Positions 32,366-40,645 of a stretch of DNA of 42,849 nt are shown in pieces. Below the pieces are notes generated by a model. It was not told where the DNA came from, made no database searches, and saw nothing but the letters and a program-made list of their open reading frames with translations. A program made the translations under genes and the position numbers. The stretch comes from Bacillota bacterium (GTDB lineage Bacteria; Bacillota; Clostridia; Christensenellales; SZUA-584): assembly GCA_023390815.1 (NCBI GenBank), contig JAEWCC010000031.1:1-42849 (forward strand), written 5' to 3'. How positions within the stretch are numbered: position 1 is the first letter of the stretch; each line of letters starts with the position of its first letter.

Positions 32366-34300
32366 TTGGACTATATCATCGAAATGAACCATATCGTCAA
32401 GGAGTTTCCGGGTATCCGCGCGAACGACGATATCACCCTGCAGGTGAAAAAGGGTGAGATCCACGCGCTGCTAGGCGAGAACGGTGCGGGCAAGAGTACG
32501 CTGATGAGCGTTCTGTTCGGCATGTACAAGCCGGAAGGCGGCAACATCAAGCTCCGCGGCGAGCAGGTATCGATATCGGGGCCGAAAATGGCCAACGAGC
32601 TGGGCATCGGCATGGTGCACCAGCATTTTATGCTCGTGCACAATTTTACGGTGCTTCAGAACATTATCCTCGGCGTGGAGACGACAAGGGGCGGCTTTCT
32701 CAAAAATGACAAAGCCCGCGAAAAGGTGATGGCCCTCTCCAAGCTGTATGGCCTCAGCATCGATCCTGATGCGCTGATATCCGACATCACGGTGGGCATG
32801 CAGCAAAGGGTGGAAATATTAAAGATGCTATACCGCGATAACGAGATTCTGATATTCGACGAGCCCACTGCGGTGCTGACGCCCCAGGAGATCGACGAGC
32901 TCATGGGTATTATGAAGAACCTCGCCGCGGAGGGCAAATCTCTCATTTTCATCACGCACAAGCTCGAGGAAATCAAGCGCGTTGCAGACCGCTGCACGGT
33001 GCTGCGGTTGGGCAAGTGCGTGGGTACCGTCAATGTGGCGGATGTAACCGTTGAGCAGATGTCCGAGATGATGGTAGGCCGCAAGGTGATCCTGCAGGTT
33101 AACAAGCAGGAGAAGCAGCCGGGCGCGCCTGTGCTCGAAGTGAACAAGCTCACGGTCCGAAGAGAGGGCTTTAAGAAGAATCGGGTACATGATTTAAAAA
33201 TCAAGGTAAACGAGGGCGAGATCGTCAGCAAAGCAGGCGCGGGTGGCAACGGGCAGCCCGAAAACAATAAGGTGGATAATGCAATTATTCATTTGCGCGA
33301 AGGCGAGATCGTCTACAACGACCGCGTGGACGCCAGCGGACAACCCCAAAAGTTTAAGGTGCATAAGGGCGAGATCGTCTACAACTTGGGCGCAGACGAT
33401 GCCGAATCCGTCGAAGAAGATAACGTCCATAATTTTGATATCAGGGTGTATCAGGGAGAGATCGTCTACAACGCAGGCGTGAACGGCAGTGAACAGCCCG
33501 AAAAGGTTAAGGCCCGTAATGTAGACCTCAGAGTACACGACGGCGGGATCGTCAGCGAGGATGCGGACAGCCGACAATCCGTAAAGGACAAGGTGCATAG
33601 ATTAAGCCTGAAGGTGCACGAGGGTGAAATCGTCTGTATCGCAGGCGTGGACGGCAACGGGCAGTCCGAGTTGATATACGCCCTGTCCGGTTTGATTTCG
33701 GCAGACAGCGGAACCATTAAGATTAAGGGTGAAAACGTAACCCATAAGTCGATACGGTACCGCAATACCCACGGCCTGTCCCATATCCCGGAGGACCGGC
33801 ACAAATATGGGCTTGTACTGGACTATACGCTGGGCGAAAACCTCGTGCTGCTGCAGTATTTTATGCCGCAGTTCCAGTCCGGCGGTTTCCTCAAAAATGA
33901 CGAAATCCAGCGCTATGCTCAAAGCCTGATTGAAAAGTTTGATATCCGCAGCAGCGAAGGCGCTAGGACCAAAGCGCGCAGCATGTCAGGCGGCAATCAG
34001 CAAAAGGCCATCGTCGCGCGGGAAATCAACCGCGATCCCGATCTGCTGCTGGCAGTGCAGCCGACGCGCGGTCTCGATGTAGGCGCGATCGAGTACATGC
34101 ACCGTCAGATCATCAGCGCGAGGGACAGAGGCAAGGCAGTGCTCGTGGTATCCTTCGAGCTTTCGGAGGTTATGCAGCTGGCAGACAGGATACTGGTCAT
34201 GTTTGAAGGTGAGATCGTCGCCAACGTAAAGCCTTCCGAAGTGACGGAAAACGAGCTTGGCCTGTATATGGCGGGCGCGAAAAGGGGGAGTGCAGGTTGA
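32366..34300 (+). CDS. BMP-type ABC transporter ATPase with a six-fold internal repeat
   Basis: 644-residue tandem ATPase driving nucleoside/simple-sugar import. NBD1 (~5-255): Walker A GENGAGKST (37-45), ITVGMQQRVEI signature, Walker B ILIFDEPTAVL. NBD2 (~410-640): P-loop variant GVDGNGQSEL, signature MSGGNQQK (540-547), LLLAVQPTRGLDVGA. These degenerate NBD2 motifs are normal for the family, whose usual length is about 505-515. The excess of ~136 residues is the repeat array at 274-438. The frame is open throughout, and both ATPase domains look complete. TTG 32366 is the start: GAGGTG (32354-32359) lies six bases upstream, while the TTG at 32303 has no ribosome site. The gene overlaps the next one by four bases (TTGA). 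Confidence 0.9.
   Translation: MDYIIEMNHIVKEFPGIRANDDITLQVKKGEIHALLGENGAGKSTLMSVLFGMYKPEGGNIKLRGEQVSISGPKMANELGIGMVHQHFMLVHNFTVLQNIILGVETTRGGFLKNDKAREKVMALSKLYGLSIDPDALISDITVGMQQRVEILKMLYRDNEILIFDEPTAVLTPQEIDELMGIMKNLAAEGKSLIFITHKLEEIKRVADRCTVLRLGKCVGTVNVADVTVEQMSEMMVGRKVILQVNKQEKQPGAPVLEVNKLTVRREGFKKNRVHDLKIKVNEGEIVSKAGAGGNGQPENNKVDNAIIHLREGEIVYNDRVDASGQPQKFKVHKGEIVYNLGADDAESVEEDNVHNFDIRVYQGEIVYNAGVNGSEQPEKVKARNVDLRVHDGGIVSEDADSRQSVKDKVHRLSLKVHEGEIVCIAGVDGNGQSELIYALSGLISADSGTIKIKGENVTHKSIRYRNTHGLSHIPEDRHKYGLVLDYTLGENLVLLQYFMPQFQSGGFLKNDEIQRYAQSLIEKFDIRSSEGARTKARSMSGGNQQKAIVAREINRDPDLLLAVQPTRGLDVGAIEYMHRQIISARDRGKAVLVVSFELSEVMQLADRILVMFEGEIVANVKPSEVTENELGLYMAGAKRGSAG
33185..33679 (+). repeat. 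six tandem in-frame repeats of the NBD2 entry segment
   Basis: Units of 29, 29, 22, 29, 27 and 29 codons: 33185-33271, 33272-33358, 33359-33424, 33425-33511, 33512-33592, 33593-33679. The common protein pattern is V-H-x-hydrophobic-x-hydrophobic-x-V-x-E-G-E-I-V, then Y/S-N and a polar GxxGQPE-like loop. The last unit is the native NBD2 start (EGEIVCIAGVDGNGQSE). The DNA core GGCGAGATCGTC recurs with few changes; units 2, 3 and 4 share ATCGTCTACAAC. Unit 3 lacks about seven codons in its first half. The copies are diverged, so this is not an assembly stutter. Confidence 0.92.
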
Positions 34301-35388
34301 ACAAGAGAGGAAGATTCCGTTTTCCGGATATCGGAAAAGCATCGGGTCCCATATCATCGGTCGGCGCAATCATTATCGGCCTGCTGGTCGGGTTTATTGT
34401 GCTGGTCATCAGCAATCCATCCAAAGCTTTAGAAGGCCTGGGCTGGATACTCGGCGGCAGCCTGCAAAGCAGCAAGGACTTCGGCAACGTGTTCTATTAC
34501 GGGACCGCCATCATTATGACGGGGCTTTCGGTGGCGTTTGCTTTCCGTACGAGCTTGTTCAATATCGGCGCGTCGGGCCAGTTTATCATGGGCGCGTTTG
34601 GCGCGGTGCTGGTAGGCGTGCACGGTACGGCGCTGGGCGAGTTCCAGTGGGTAGTTGCGCTGCTCGCGGCGATGGTGATGGGTGCGCTGTGGGCGGTAAT
34701 ACCCGGTGTGCTTCAGGCTTACCGAAACGTGAACGTCGTAATATCGTGTATCATGACCAACTACATCGGCATGTATCTGGTCAATCTGCTCATTAAAGCC
34801 ACGGTGTTCGACAGCTATACCAATCGTACCATGGCGGTCGCGCCGACGGCAAATATACCTAAGCTCGGGCTCGATAAATTGTTTCCCGATTCGAGCATCA
34901 ACGGGGGCATTCTGATTGCCATATTCTTCGCAATCCTGCTCTATATTCTGCTCAACAAGACCACTTTTGGCTACGAGCTAAAGGCGTGCGGTTTTAACCG
35001 TCACGCAAGCCGGTATGCGGGCATCAATGAGAAGAAATGCATTGTACTCTCGATGGTCATATCGGGTGCAATGGCAGGCGTCGGCGGCGGGCTGCTGTTC
35101 CTTGCAGGCAGCGGCAAATACATCCCGGTGGAGGACGTGCTCGCGGTAGAAGGCTTTACGGGGATCTCCGTCGCGCTGCTCGGTATGTCTCACCCCATCG
35201 GTACGCTGTTCGCCGGATTGTTCATCGCGTACATCACCGTCGGCGGCTCCTACATGCAGCTGGCTGGATTTGTACCGGAGGTTATCGATATCATCACGGC
35301 GGTAATCATCTACTTCGCGGCGTTTGCGCTCATACTGCGCAGCGCGCTGCAACGCATCCGCCTGAAAAAAGGAGGCGACCGGACATGA
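34297..35388 (+). CDS. BMP-type ABC transporter permease, first subunit
   Basis: 363-residue membrane protein with about 9-10 hydrophobic helices. It contains AIIIGLLVGFIVLVISNPSK near the N-terminus, GASGQFIMGAFGAVLVG, VNVVISCIMTNYIGMYLV, the cytoplasmic GYELKACGFNRHASRYAGIN coupling loop and GGLLFLAGSGKYIPVEDVL. The type matches the longer permease (YufP-like) of nucleoside importers. It starts with TTG 34297, which overlaps the ATPase stop as TTGA, with GGGGGAG upstream; no suitable ATG exists. Confidence 0.9.
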   Translation: MNKRGRFRFPDIGKASGPISSVGAIIIGLLVGFIVLVISNPSKALEGLGWILGGSLQSSKDFGNVFYYGTAIIMTGLSVAFAFRTSLFNIGASGQFIMGAFGAVLVGVHGTALGEFQWVVALLAAMVMGALWAVIPGVLQAYRNVNVVISCIMTNYIGMYLVNLLIKATVFDSYTNRTMAVAPTANIPKLGLDKLFPDSSINGGILIAIFFAILLYILLNKTTFGYELKACGFNRHASRYAGINEKKCIVLSMVISGAMAGVGGGLLFLAGSGKYIPVEDVLAVEGFTGISVALLGMSHPIGTLFAGLFIAYITVGGSYMQLAGFVPEVIDIITAVIIYFAAFALILRSALQRIRLKKGGDRT

Positions 35389-36314
35389 ATGATGTATGGA
35401 ACCTCATCTATTTTATTGTCCAGCAGACCATGTTCTTTACAATACCGCTGATGGTGGTGGCACTGGGTGGCATGTACTCCGAGCGCAGCGGCGTCGTTAA
35501 CATTGCGCTGGAAGGCATCATGATCATGGGCGGGTTCGCCAGCGTATTGTTCATCAACCTGATGCAGAATACGATGTCCGGGCAGTTGCTGCTGATTTTG
35601 GCAATCCTGATTGCCATGGCGGCGGGCGCGATTTTCTCGCTGCTGCACGCTTATGCGTCGATCAACATGAAGGCGGACCAGACGATCAGCGGTACAGCGC
35701 TCAATATGCTTGCGCCCGCGCTTGCGATATTTATGGCTCGCATGATTCAGGAGTCTCATGTGCAGCAGATCGAATTCAATAACACGTTCCGAATCGAAGG
35801 GTTGCCAGGCACATACATCACGACGTATCTCGGCGTGCTGATACTGATTGCCGCGGCAATTGTGCTGTATCGTACAAAGTTTGGCCTTCGCCTGCGCGCT
35901 TGCGGCGAGCACCCGCAGGCGGCGGACGCCGTGGGTGTGGATGTTTATAAGATGCGCTATGCGGGCGTAACGATATCCGGCGCGTTGGCAGGCCTCGGCG
36001 GTCTGATATTCGTCGTGACCACATCGACCAACTTTAACGCGACGGTTTCCGGCTACGGCTTCCTCGCGCTGGCCGTGTTGATTTTTGGCCAGTGGAAGCC
36101 CCTCCGTATTGCGGGGGCGGCGCTGTTCTTCGGCCTGATGAAAACCATCGCGGCAACATACTCCTCCGTACCGTTCCTAATGTCGCTCGGGATTACGGGC
36201 TACATCTACAAGATGGTGCCGTATATCGCGACATTGGTGGTGCTGATATTCAGCTCCAAGCGGTCGCAGGCGCCCAGAGCGGAAGGTATCCCGTACGATA
36301 AGGGCGCGAGATAA
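35385..36314 (+). CDS. BMP-type ABC transporter permease, second subunit
   Basis: 309-residue membrane protein with about 8 hydrophobic helices, the shorter permease (YufQ-like) that pairs with the previous one. Motifs: ALGGMYSERSGVVNIALEGI, MKADQTISGTALNMLAP, FGLRLRACGEHPQAADAVGV (coupling loop), SGALAGLGGLIFVV. ATG 35385 overlaps the stop of the first permease (ATGA), with GGAGG at 35371-35375. A longer in-frame reading from 35037 lies inside the previous gene and is rejected. Last gene of the importer operon. Confidence 0.92.
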   Translation: MNDVWNLIYFIVQQTMFFTIPLMVVALGGMYSERSGVVNIALEGIMIMGGFASVLFINLMQNTMSGQLLLILAILIAMAAGAIFSLLHAYASINMKADQTISGTALNMLAPALAIFMARMIQESHVQQIEFNNTFRIEGLPGTYITTYLGVLILIAAAIVLYRTKFGLRLRACGEHPQAADAVGVDVYKMRYAGVTISGALAGLGGLIFVVTTSTNFNATVSGYGFLALAVLIFGQWKPLRIAGAALFFGLMKTIAATYSSVPFLMSLGITGYIYKMVPYIATLVVLIFSSKRSQAPRAEGIPYDKGAR

Positions 36315-36361
36315 GGACGGCAGAAAAGAAACGGTCCGCGGGGCATTCCGCGAGTATTTGG

Positions 36362-36395
36362 GAACCATGATGCCGCCGGCGTTATGGTTCTCTTT
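36362..36395 (+). terminator. weak terminator-like hairpin after the importer operon
   Basis: GAACCAT (36362-36368) pairs with ATGGTTC (36384-36390), with GCC/GGC pairing inside, then TCTTTAT. The T-run is poor and the next gene starts at once, so read-through is likely. Confidence 0.4.
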
Positions 36396-36407
36396 ATGGG
36401 AGCCTTT

Positions 36408-37019
36408 ATGAGCGAACTTTTTACCACCGACGAAATCAAGCAGGCGCTGATCGCGCGCGACCCTGTACTGGGTACGCTGATCGCGCGCGTGGGGCCTATC
36501 CGCATTACGCTTTCGGACAATTACTTTGAAGCACTGCTGAGCGCCATCGTGGGGCAGCAGCTTTCCAGCAAGGTGGCCGACGTGATTTGGGGGCGATTCA
36601 AAGCGCTGATGGACGCTGACGTCCAGCCGGAGAAGATCATCGCCGCGCCTGAAACGGATCTGCGCGCAATCGGCTTGTCGAACGCCAAGGTCGCTTACGC
36701 CAAAGCGCTTTCCTGGGCGGTGATGAACGGCGCAGTACGCCTGGATGCGCTGGATGCGATGGAGGATGACGAGATCGTCCGGCATTTGACGGCGGTTAAG
36801 GGGATCGGCAGCTGGACAGCGGAGATGTTTCTGATTTTCACGCTGGGCCGTACGGACGTGTTTTCGTGCGGCGACGGCGGGCTGCAGCGCGCGGCACAGT
36901 GGCTCTACGGAATCGAACCCAAAAGGGACGAACTGCTGCGCGTCAGCAGCGCGTGGAAACCCTACCGCACATACGGCTCGTTGTATCTTTGGGAGGCCTT
37001 GAATCAAAAGCTTGTCTAA
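36408..37019 (+). CDS. DNA-3-methyladenine glycosylase, AlkA-like (HhH-GPD)
   Basis: 203-residue base-excision repair enzyme that removes alkylated purines. The helix-hairpin-helix is LTAVKGIGSWTAEMFLIF (~127-144) and the catalytic Asp is Asp156 in CGDGGLQRA; ALLSAIVGQQLSSKVADVIWGRF (~43-65) is the typical N-terminal HhH-GPD helix pair. It lacks the AlkA N-terminal TBP-like domain, as many bacterial AlkA/Mag-type enzymes do. ATG 36408 has GGGAG at 36398-36402; earlier in-frame ATGs lie inside the hairpin. Confidence 0.88.
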   Translation: MSELFTTDEIKQALIARDPVLGTLIARVGPIRITLSDNYFEALLSAIVGQQLSSKVADVIWGRFKALMDADVQPEKIIAAPETDLRAIGLSNAKVAYAKALSWAVMNGAVRLDALDAMEDDEIVRHLTAVKGIGSWTAEMFLIFTLGRTDVFSCGDGGLQRAAQWLYGIEPKRDELLRVSSAWKPYRTYGSLYLWEALNQKLV

Positions 37020-37040
37020 ACGGGCGACAGAGGATTGAAT

Positions 37041-37607
37041 ATGGAATTGATCACAGAACGGTTGAGGTTAAGACCGTTTACAGAAGCGGATATTCCTGCG
37101 GTGCATGCCTATGCGTCCAATATCGATAATGTCTATTACATGATTTGGGGACCTAACGCGGAGCCGGATACCGCAGCGTTCATCGGTGAATGCATGAGCA
37201 AAGCGGAGGAAATACCGCGACTGCATTACGATTTTGCCGTCACGCTGAAAGGGGCGGGACAGCTCATCGGCGGGTGCGGCATTTACCTGGGCAGGGAACT
37301 CACCGAAGGCATGCTGGGCTGGATACTGCACAGGGATTACTGGAAGCAGGGCTACATGCCCGAGGCTGCGATGGCATTGCTGAAGCTGGGCTTTGAGCAG
37401 TTGAAGCTGCATCGTATCTACGCGACCTGCAACGCGGAGAACTATGGTTCCTGGCGCGTGATGGAGAAGTGCGGCATGCGGCGAGAGGCGCACTTTGTAA
37501 AAAACCGCTTTGGCCGCGTCGGTACAGCGCAGCGTTGGTATGATGAATATTACTACGCGATGCTGGACGAGGAGTGGATGGACGCGAGAACTTATGGGGG
37601 GATGTAA
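37041..37607 (+). CDS. GNAT-family N-acetyltransferase (RimJ/RimL-like)
   Basis: 188-residue acetyl-CoA-dependent acetyltransferase of the RimJ/RimL (Acetyltransf_3) type: MELITERLRLRPFTEADIPAV start, GGCGIYLGRELTEGMLGWIL, the acetyl-CoA segment RDYWKQGYMPEAAMALLKLGF, and HRIYATCNAENYGSWRVMEKCGM. TTG 37035 is in frame, but ATG 37041 is correctly spaced from AGAGGA (37029-37034). Substrate unknown. Close spacing to the genes on both sides suggests a shared transcript with the glycosylase. Confidence 0.88.
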   Translation: MELITERLRLRPFTEADIPAVHAYASNIDNVYYMIWGPNAEPDTAAFIGECMSKAEEIPRLHYDFAVTLKGAGQLIGGCGIYLGRELTEGMLGWILHRDYWKQGYMPEAAMALLKLGFEQLKLHRIYATCNAENYGSWRVMEKCGMRREAHFVKNRFGRVGTAQRWYDEYYYAMLDEEWMDARTYGGM

Positions 37608-37610
37608 CGC

Positions 37611-38051
37611 ATGGTTGACACAGAAATCCGACTGATCGAGTATGCCTCCGGCGAGTATCAGGAAGAATTACGGCTGCGCGACCGCATACTGCGCAAACCG
37701 CTGGGGCTTGATCTGTTTTCGGAGAATTTGAGCGGGGAAGCGGACGATATCCATCTGGGTGCGTTCGAGGGTGAACGGCTTGTGGGCGTGCTGGTTCTGA
37801 CACGCACAGATGCGCAGCGGGTGCGCATGCGCCAGGTGGCTGTGGATGAAAGACGGCAGCGCTGCGGTATCGGCGCGAAGATGGTGGCCGCCGCGGAGCA
37901 GGTGGCGAAAGAACACGGGTATGCGCTGATGACGCTGCACGCGCGCGAAACCGCGGTGGAGTTTTACGAAAAGCTGGGCTATGCTTCGGAGGATGAGCCG
38001 TTCGTTGAGGTCGGCATACCGCACCGGTCGATGATGAAACCGCTAGGCTGA
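37611..38051 (+). CDS. GNAT-family N-acetyltransferase (YjcF/ElaA-like)
   Basis: 146-residue single-domain acetyltransferase. The acetyl-CoA binding motif A is RQVAVDERRQRCGIGAKMVAAAE (about residues 78-98, R/Q-x-x-G-x-G/A pattern as RCGIG). It ends with ETAVEFYEKLGYASEDEPFVEVGIPHRSMMK, typical of the YjcF-like group. It starts 4 bases after the previous acetyltransferase stop, but the two are not close copies. Substrate unknown. Confidence 0.87.
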   Translation: MVDTEIRLIEYASGEYQEELRLRDRILRKPLGLDLFSENLSGEADDIHLGAFEGERLVGVLVLTRTDAQRVRMRQVAVDERRQRCGIGAKMVAAAEQVAKEHGYALMTLHARETAVEFYEKLGYASEDEPFVEVGIPHRSMMKPLG

Positions 38052-38104
38052 TTTCTGACTGGGGTATGCTAAGGATAATCCACATCAGATGAGGTAAGCT
38101 TCTA

Positions 38105-38131
38105 TTGTCTGATTTTAAATTATGATATAAT
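38105..38131 (+). promoter_or_regulatory. probable promoter of asnS
   Basis: A clear -10 TATAAT at 38126-38131 within an AT-rich run. The -35 is weak: TTGTCT at 38105 with a 15-base spacer. No T-box or other leader element fits in the short space to the start codon. Confidence 0.5.
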
Positions 38132-38174
38132 CTAAACGCGCCTGAGGGCAAAAACGGAACAGGGGATGATGAAT

Positions 38175-39542
38175 ATGGATTTACGCGACGTCATGAGCAA
38201 TTTGGAAAACCATATCGGGCAGGAGATTGTGCTGCAGGGTTGGATTCGTAACCACCGCAAGCAGAAATCGTTCGGCTTTATCGACTTTTTTGACGGGACA
38301 TGCTTTGCAGCGCTGCAAGTGGTATATGATGAGACGGTGCAGGACTTTTCCGGAATTCAGACCTACCGTGTCGGTTCGGCGGTGGAGGTGCGCGGCAAGG
38401 TGATGCCCACGGAGGGCAAAGCCGGTATGTACGAGCTGCGCGCGGAGGCAGTGAAGCTGCTGGGCGACTGCCCGGAGGAATACCCGCTTCAGCCCAAGAA
38501 ACACTCACTGGAATTCCTGCGCGAGATCGCGTATCTGCGGCCCCGGACACGGCTGTTTCAGGCGGTGTTCCGCATTCGCAGCGTGGCTTCGGCGGCAATC
38601 CACAGCTATTTCCAACAGAACGGCTACGTCTACGTGCATACGCCGCTGATCTCGGGCAACGACGCGGAAGGCGCGGGCAACACGTTTACTGTGACCACGC
38701 TCGATATCGACAACGGCAAGCGCCCCTACGACTATGCGCAGGATTTCTTCGGCAAGCGCACGTCGCTCGCGGTAACGGGGCAGCTGGAAGCGGAGACGTT
38801 CGCGCTGGCGTTCAAGAAGGCCTATACGTTTGGGCCGACGTTTCGCGCCGAAAACTCCAATACCAAGACGCACGCTGCAGAGTTCTGGATGATCGAGCCC
38901 GAAATCGCGTTCTGCGAGATTAACGGACTCATGGATATTGAAGAGGACTTTTTGAAATACATCGTTCGCTATGTGCTGGACAGCGCGAAGGATGAAATCG
39001 ACTTCCTCCAGGGCTATACGAATACGCAGCTCAAGGACAAGCTACAAAAGCTTTGCGATTCGCACATCGCGCGCGTATCCTACAAGGACGCAATCCGCAT
39101 TCTCTCCGAGGCCAAGAAGGACTTTGAGTTTAAACCGGAGTACGGCGGCGACATCGCCAAGGAGCACGAGAAATATCTGACGGACGAGCATTTCGGTTCT
39201 CCGGTATTCGTATACAACTGGCCCAAGGCGATCAAGGCTTTCTACATGTACCAAAACGAGGACGACACCGTGGCGGCGGTCGATCTGCTCGTGCCGGGCG
39301 CGGGCGAACTGATGGGCGGCAGCCAGCGCGAGACGCGCTACGAGCGGCTGATCTCGCGCATGGACGAGCTGCGCATTTCCACCGAGGAGATGTACTGGTA
39401 TGTCAACCTGCGAAAATTCGGCGGCTGCGAGCACGCGGGCTTCGGTATGGGCTTCGAGCGCCTGCTGATCTACTTAACCGGCGTGGACAATATTCGTGAC
39501 GTGATCCCCTACCCGCGCACACCGCAGAACTGTGAGTTCTAA
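38175..39542 (+). CDS. asnS: asparaginyl-tRNA synthetase
   Basis: 455-residue class IIb synthetase that charges tRNA-Asn. An N-terminal OB fold binds the anticodon (IVLQGWIRNHRKQKSFGFIDFFDG, VEVRGKVMPTEGK), followed by the catalytic domain with LRPRTRLFQAVFRIRS, HTPLISGNDAEGAGNTF (Asn-specific), motif 2 FRAENSNTKTHAAEFWMIEPE and motif 3 GFGMGFERLLIYL. Three ATGs are possible (38166, 38169, 38175); only 38175 is well spaced from AGGGG (38161-38165). Essential housekeeping gene. Confidence 0.95.
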   Translation: MDLRDVMSNLENHIGQEIVLQGWIRNHRKQKSFGFIDFFDGTCFAALQVVYDETVQDFSGIQTYRVGSAVEVRGKVMPTEGKAGMYELRAEAVKLLGDCPEEYPLQPKKHSLEFLREIAYLRPRTRLFQAVFRIRSVASAAIHSYFQQNGYVYVHTPLISGNDAEGAGNTFTVTTLDIDNGKRPYDYAQDFFGKRTSLAVTGQLEAETFALAFKKAYTFGPTFRAENSNTKTHAAEFWMIEPEIAFCEINGLMDIEEDFLKYIVRYVLDSAKDEIDFLQGYTNTQLKDKLQKLCDSHIARVSYKDAIRILSEAKKDFEFKPEYGGDIAKEHEKYLTDEHFGSPVFVYNWPKAIKAFYMYQNEDDTVAAVDLLVPGAGELMGGSQRETRYERLISRMDELRISTEEMYWYVNLRKFGGCEHAGFGMGFERLLIYLTGVDNIRDVIPYPRTPQNCEF

Positions 39543-39574
39543 GCAGCGGACAGAGCGGCGGAGGAAAAAGCGGT

Positions 39575-40486
39575 ATGCTTTATGCAGTTGAAAACGGAAA
39601 AATGGTACAGCGGGACATTGGTGAGGCGGCGGACAGCCGGGGGCATTATTTCGGTGTGTATGCCGTGGAAGAGGCAGCCGCTGTACTGGATGCGTTCGCG
39701 CTGAGCGAAAAGCCACTGCGCGACGCCGCGGCCAATACCTCCATGGTCTATGAGAGCCATGAGGGGTTTGATTTCGTCAGTGTGAGCGATTTGAACCGCA
39801 CATCACTGCATGCGCGGCCGATTCGCATATTCATCTATCTGCGTAAAAACCTGATACTGATGTTCAGTGACCATACCACGTTGATCGAAAAGGTATGCAA
39901 GGATATGGACTGCGCCGTGCATATCAGCTTCGAGCGGCTGCTGTTCGCGTTTTTCGAGCGGCTTACCGCTGACGACGCATCGCTGCTGGAGAAGATGGAG
40001 CAGGAGATCATCGGCCTCGAGGACGCGCTCATCACGTCCAGAAAGCGTAATTGCGTGAAAGAGATCATCTCGCTGCGCAAGCGCTTGATGGTATTGAAGC
40101 GCTATTACGAGCAGTTGCTGGGTTTGCTGGACGAGCTTCAGGAGAACGAGAATGGTCTGTTGCCGGGCATTGCGCTGCGTTATTTTAAGATCTTCGCAGG
40201 GCGCGTGGACCGGTTTTACCACAGCGTCATCAACCTGCGGGACTATGTGACGCAGGTGCGCGAGGCGTATCAGGCCGAGGTGGATATCGGGCTCAACAAT
40301 ATCATGAAGATATTCACCGTAATCACGGCCGTATTTCTGCCGCTGACGCTGCTGGTGGGCTGGTATGGCATGAACCTGCAAATGCCGGAATTCAGATGGT
40401 CTTTCGGATATCCGATGGTGATCCTGATCGCGATCGCGATCGTGGTGGTCTGTATGGTCATATTTAAAAAGAAGAAGTGGTTTTAG
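39575..40486 (+). CDS. corA: CorA-family divalent-cation transporter
   Basis: 303-residue CorA-type magnesium (or cobalt) channel. A cytosolic N-terminal alpha/beta part is followed by long helices (EKMEQEIIGLEDALITSRKR, EIISLRKRLMVLKRYYEQLL), then two C-terminal membrane helices with the pore signature YGMN (265-267 = GMN) and a short Lys-rich tail. All conserved features are present. Preceded by a GGAGG ribosome site, 32 bases after asnS. Confidence 0.92.
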   Translation: MLYAVENGKMVQRDIGEAADSRGHYFGVYAVEEAAAVLDAFALSEKPLRDAAANTSMVYESHEGFDFVSVSDLNRTSLHARPIRIFIYLRKNLILMFSDHTTLIEKVCKDMDCAVHISFERLLFAFFERLTADDASLLEKMEQEIIGLEDALITSRKRNCVKEIISLRKRLMVLKRYYEQLLGLLDELQENENGLLPGIALRYFKIFAGRVDRFYHSVINLRDYVTQVREAYQAEVDIGLNNIMKIFTVITAVFLPLTLLVGWYGMNLQMPEFRWSFGYPMVILIAIAIVVVCMVIFKKKKWF

Positions 40487-40492
40487 CAGCGA

Positions 40493-40515
40493 GAAAGGCG
40501 TCAACGCCTCTTTTG
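40493..40515 (+). terminator. terminator after corA
   Basis: AGGCG-TCAA-CGCCT (40496-40509) extended by an AAA/TTT pairing, ending in CTTTTG. The T-run is short. Confidence 0.65.
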
Positions 40516-40548
40516 CGCGCATTTTTGCGGATTAAACGGGGAATAAGA

Positions 40549-40577
40549 TTGTTTGCTCAAGATAAATGGTGTATAAT
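40549..40577 (+). promoter_or_regulatory. promoter of ppdK
   Basis: -35 TTGTTT (40549-40554), 17 bases, -10 TATAAT (40572-40577). The leader carries a CGGC-TATTTTG-GCCG hairpin around 40599-40613 before AAGGAG at 40631. Confidence 0.7.
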
Positions 40578-40645
40578 CGGTTGTCGGCTTTATAAAAACG
40601 GCTATTTTGGCCGAAAATTATATAAAAAATAAGGAGTTGCAATCA

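Noticed and set aside
33194..33598. Antisense frame across the repeat array with a recurring VVDDL pattern
   Set aside because: The pattern is the mirror of the repeated GEIV codons; the plus frame is continuous with both ATPase domains.
33185..33679. CRISPR array, insertion sequence or assembly stutter as explanation of the repeats
   Set aside because: Units are coding, in frame, of uneven length, diverged from each other and homologous to the native NBD2 start; there are no spacers of constant size and no transposase or terminal repeats.
35037..35384. 116-residue N-terminal extension of the second BMP permease
   Set aside because: Arg/His-rich out-of-frame reading of the first permease; ATG 35385 with GGAGG is the real start.
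38052..38174. T-box leader for asnS
   Set aside because: The promoter -10 is only ~44 bases before the start codon, and no T-box antiterminator sequence is present.
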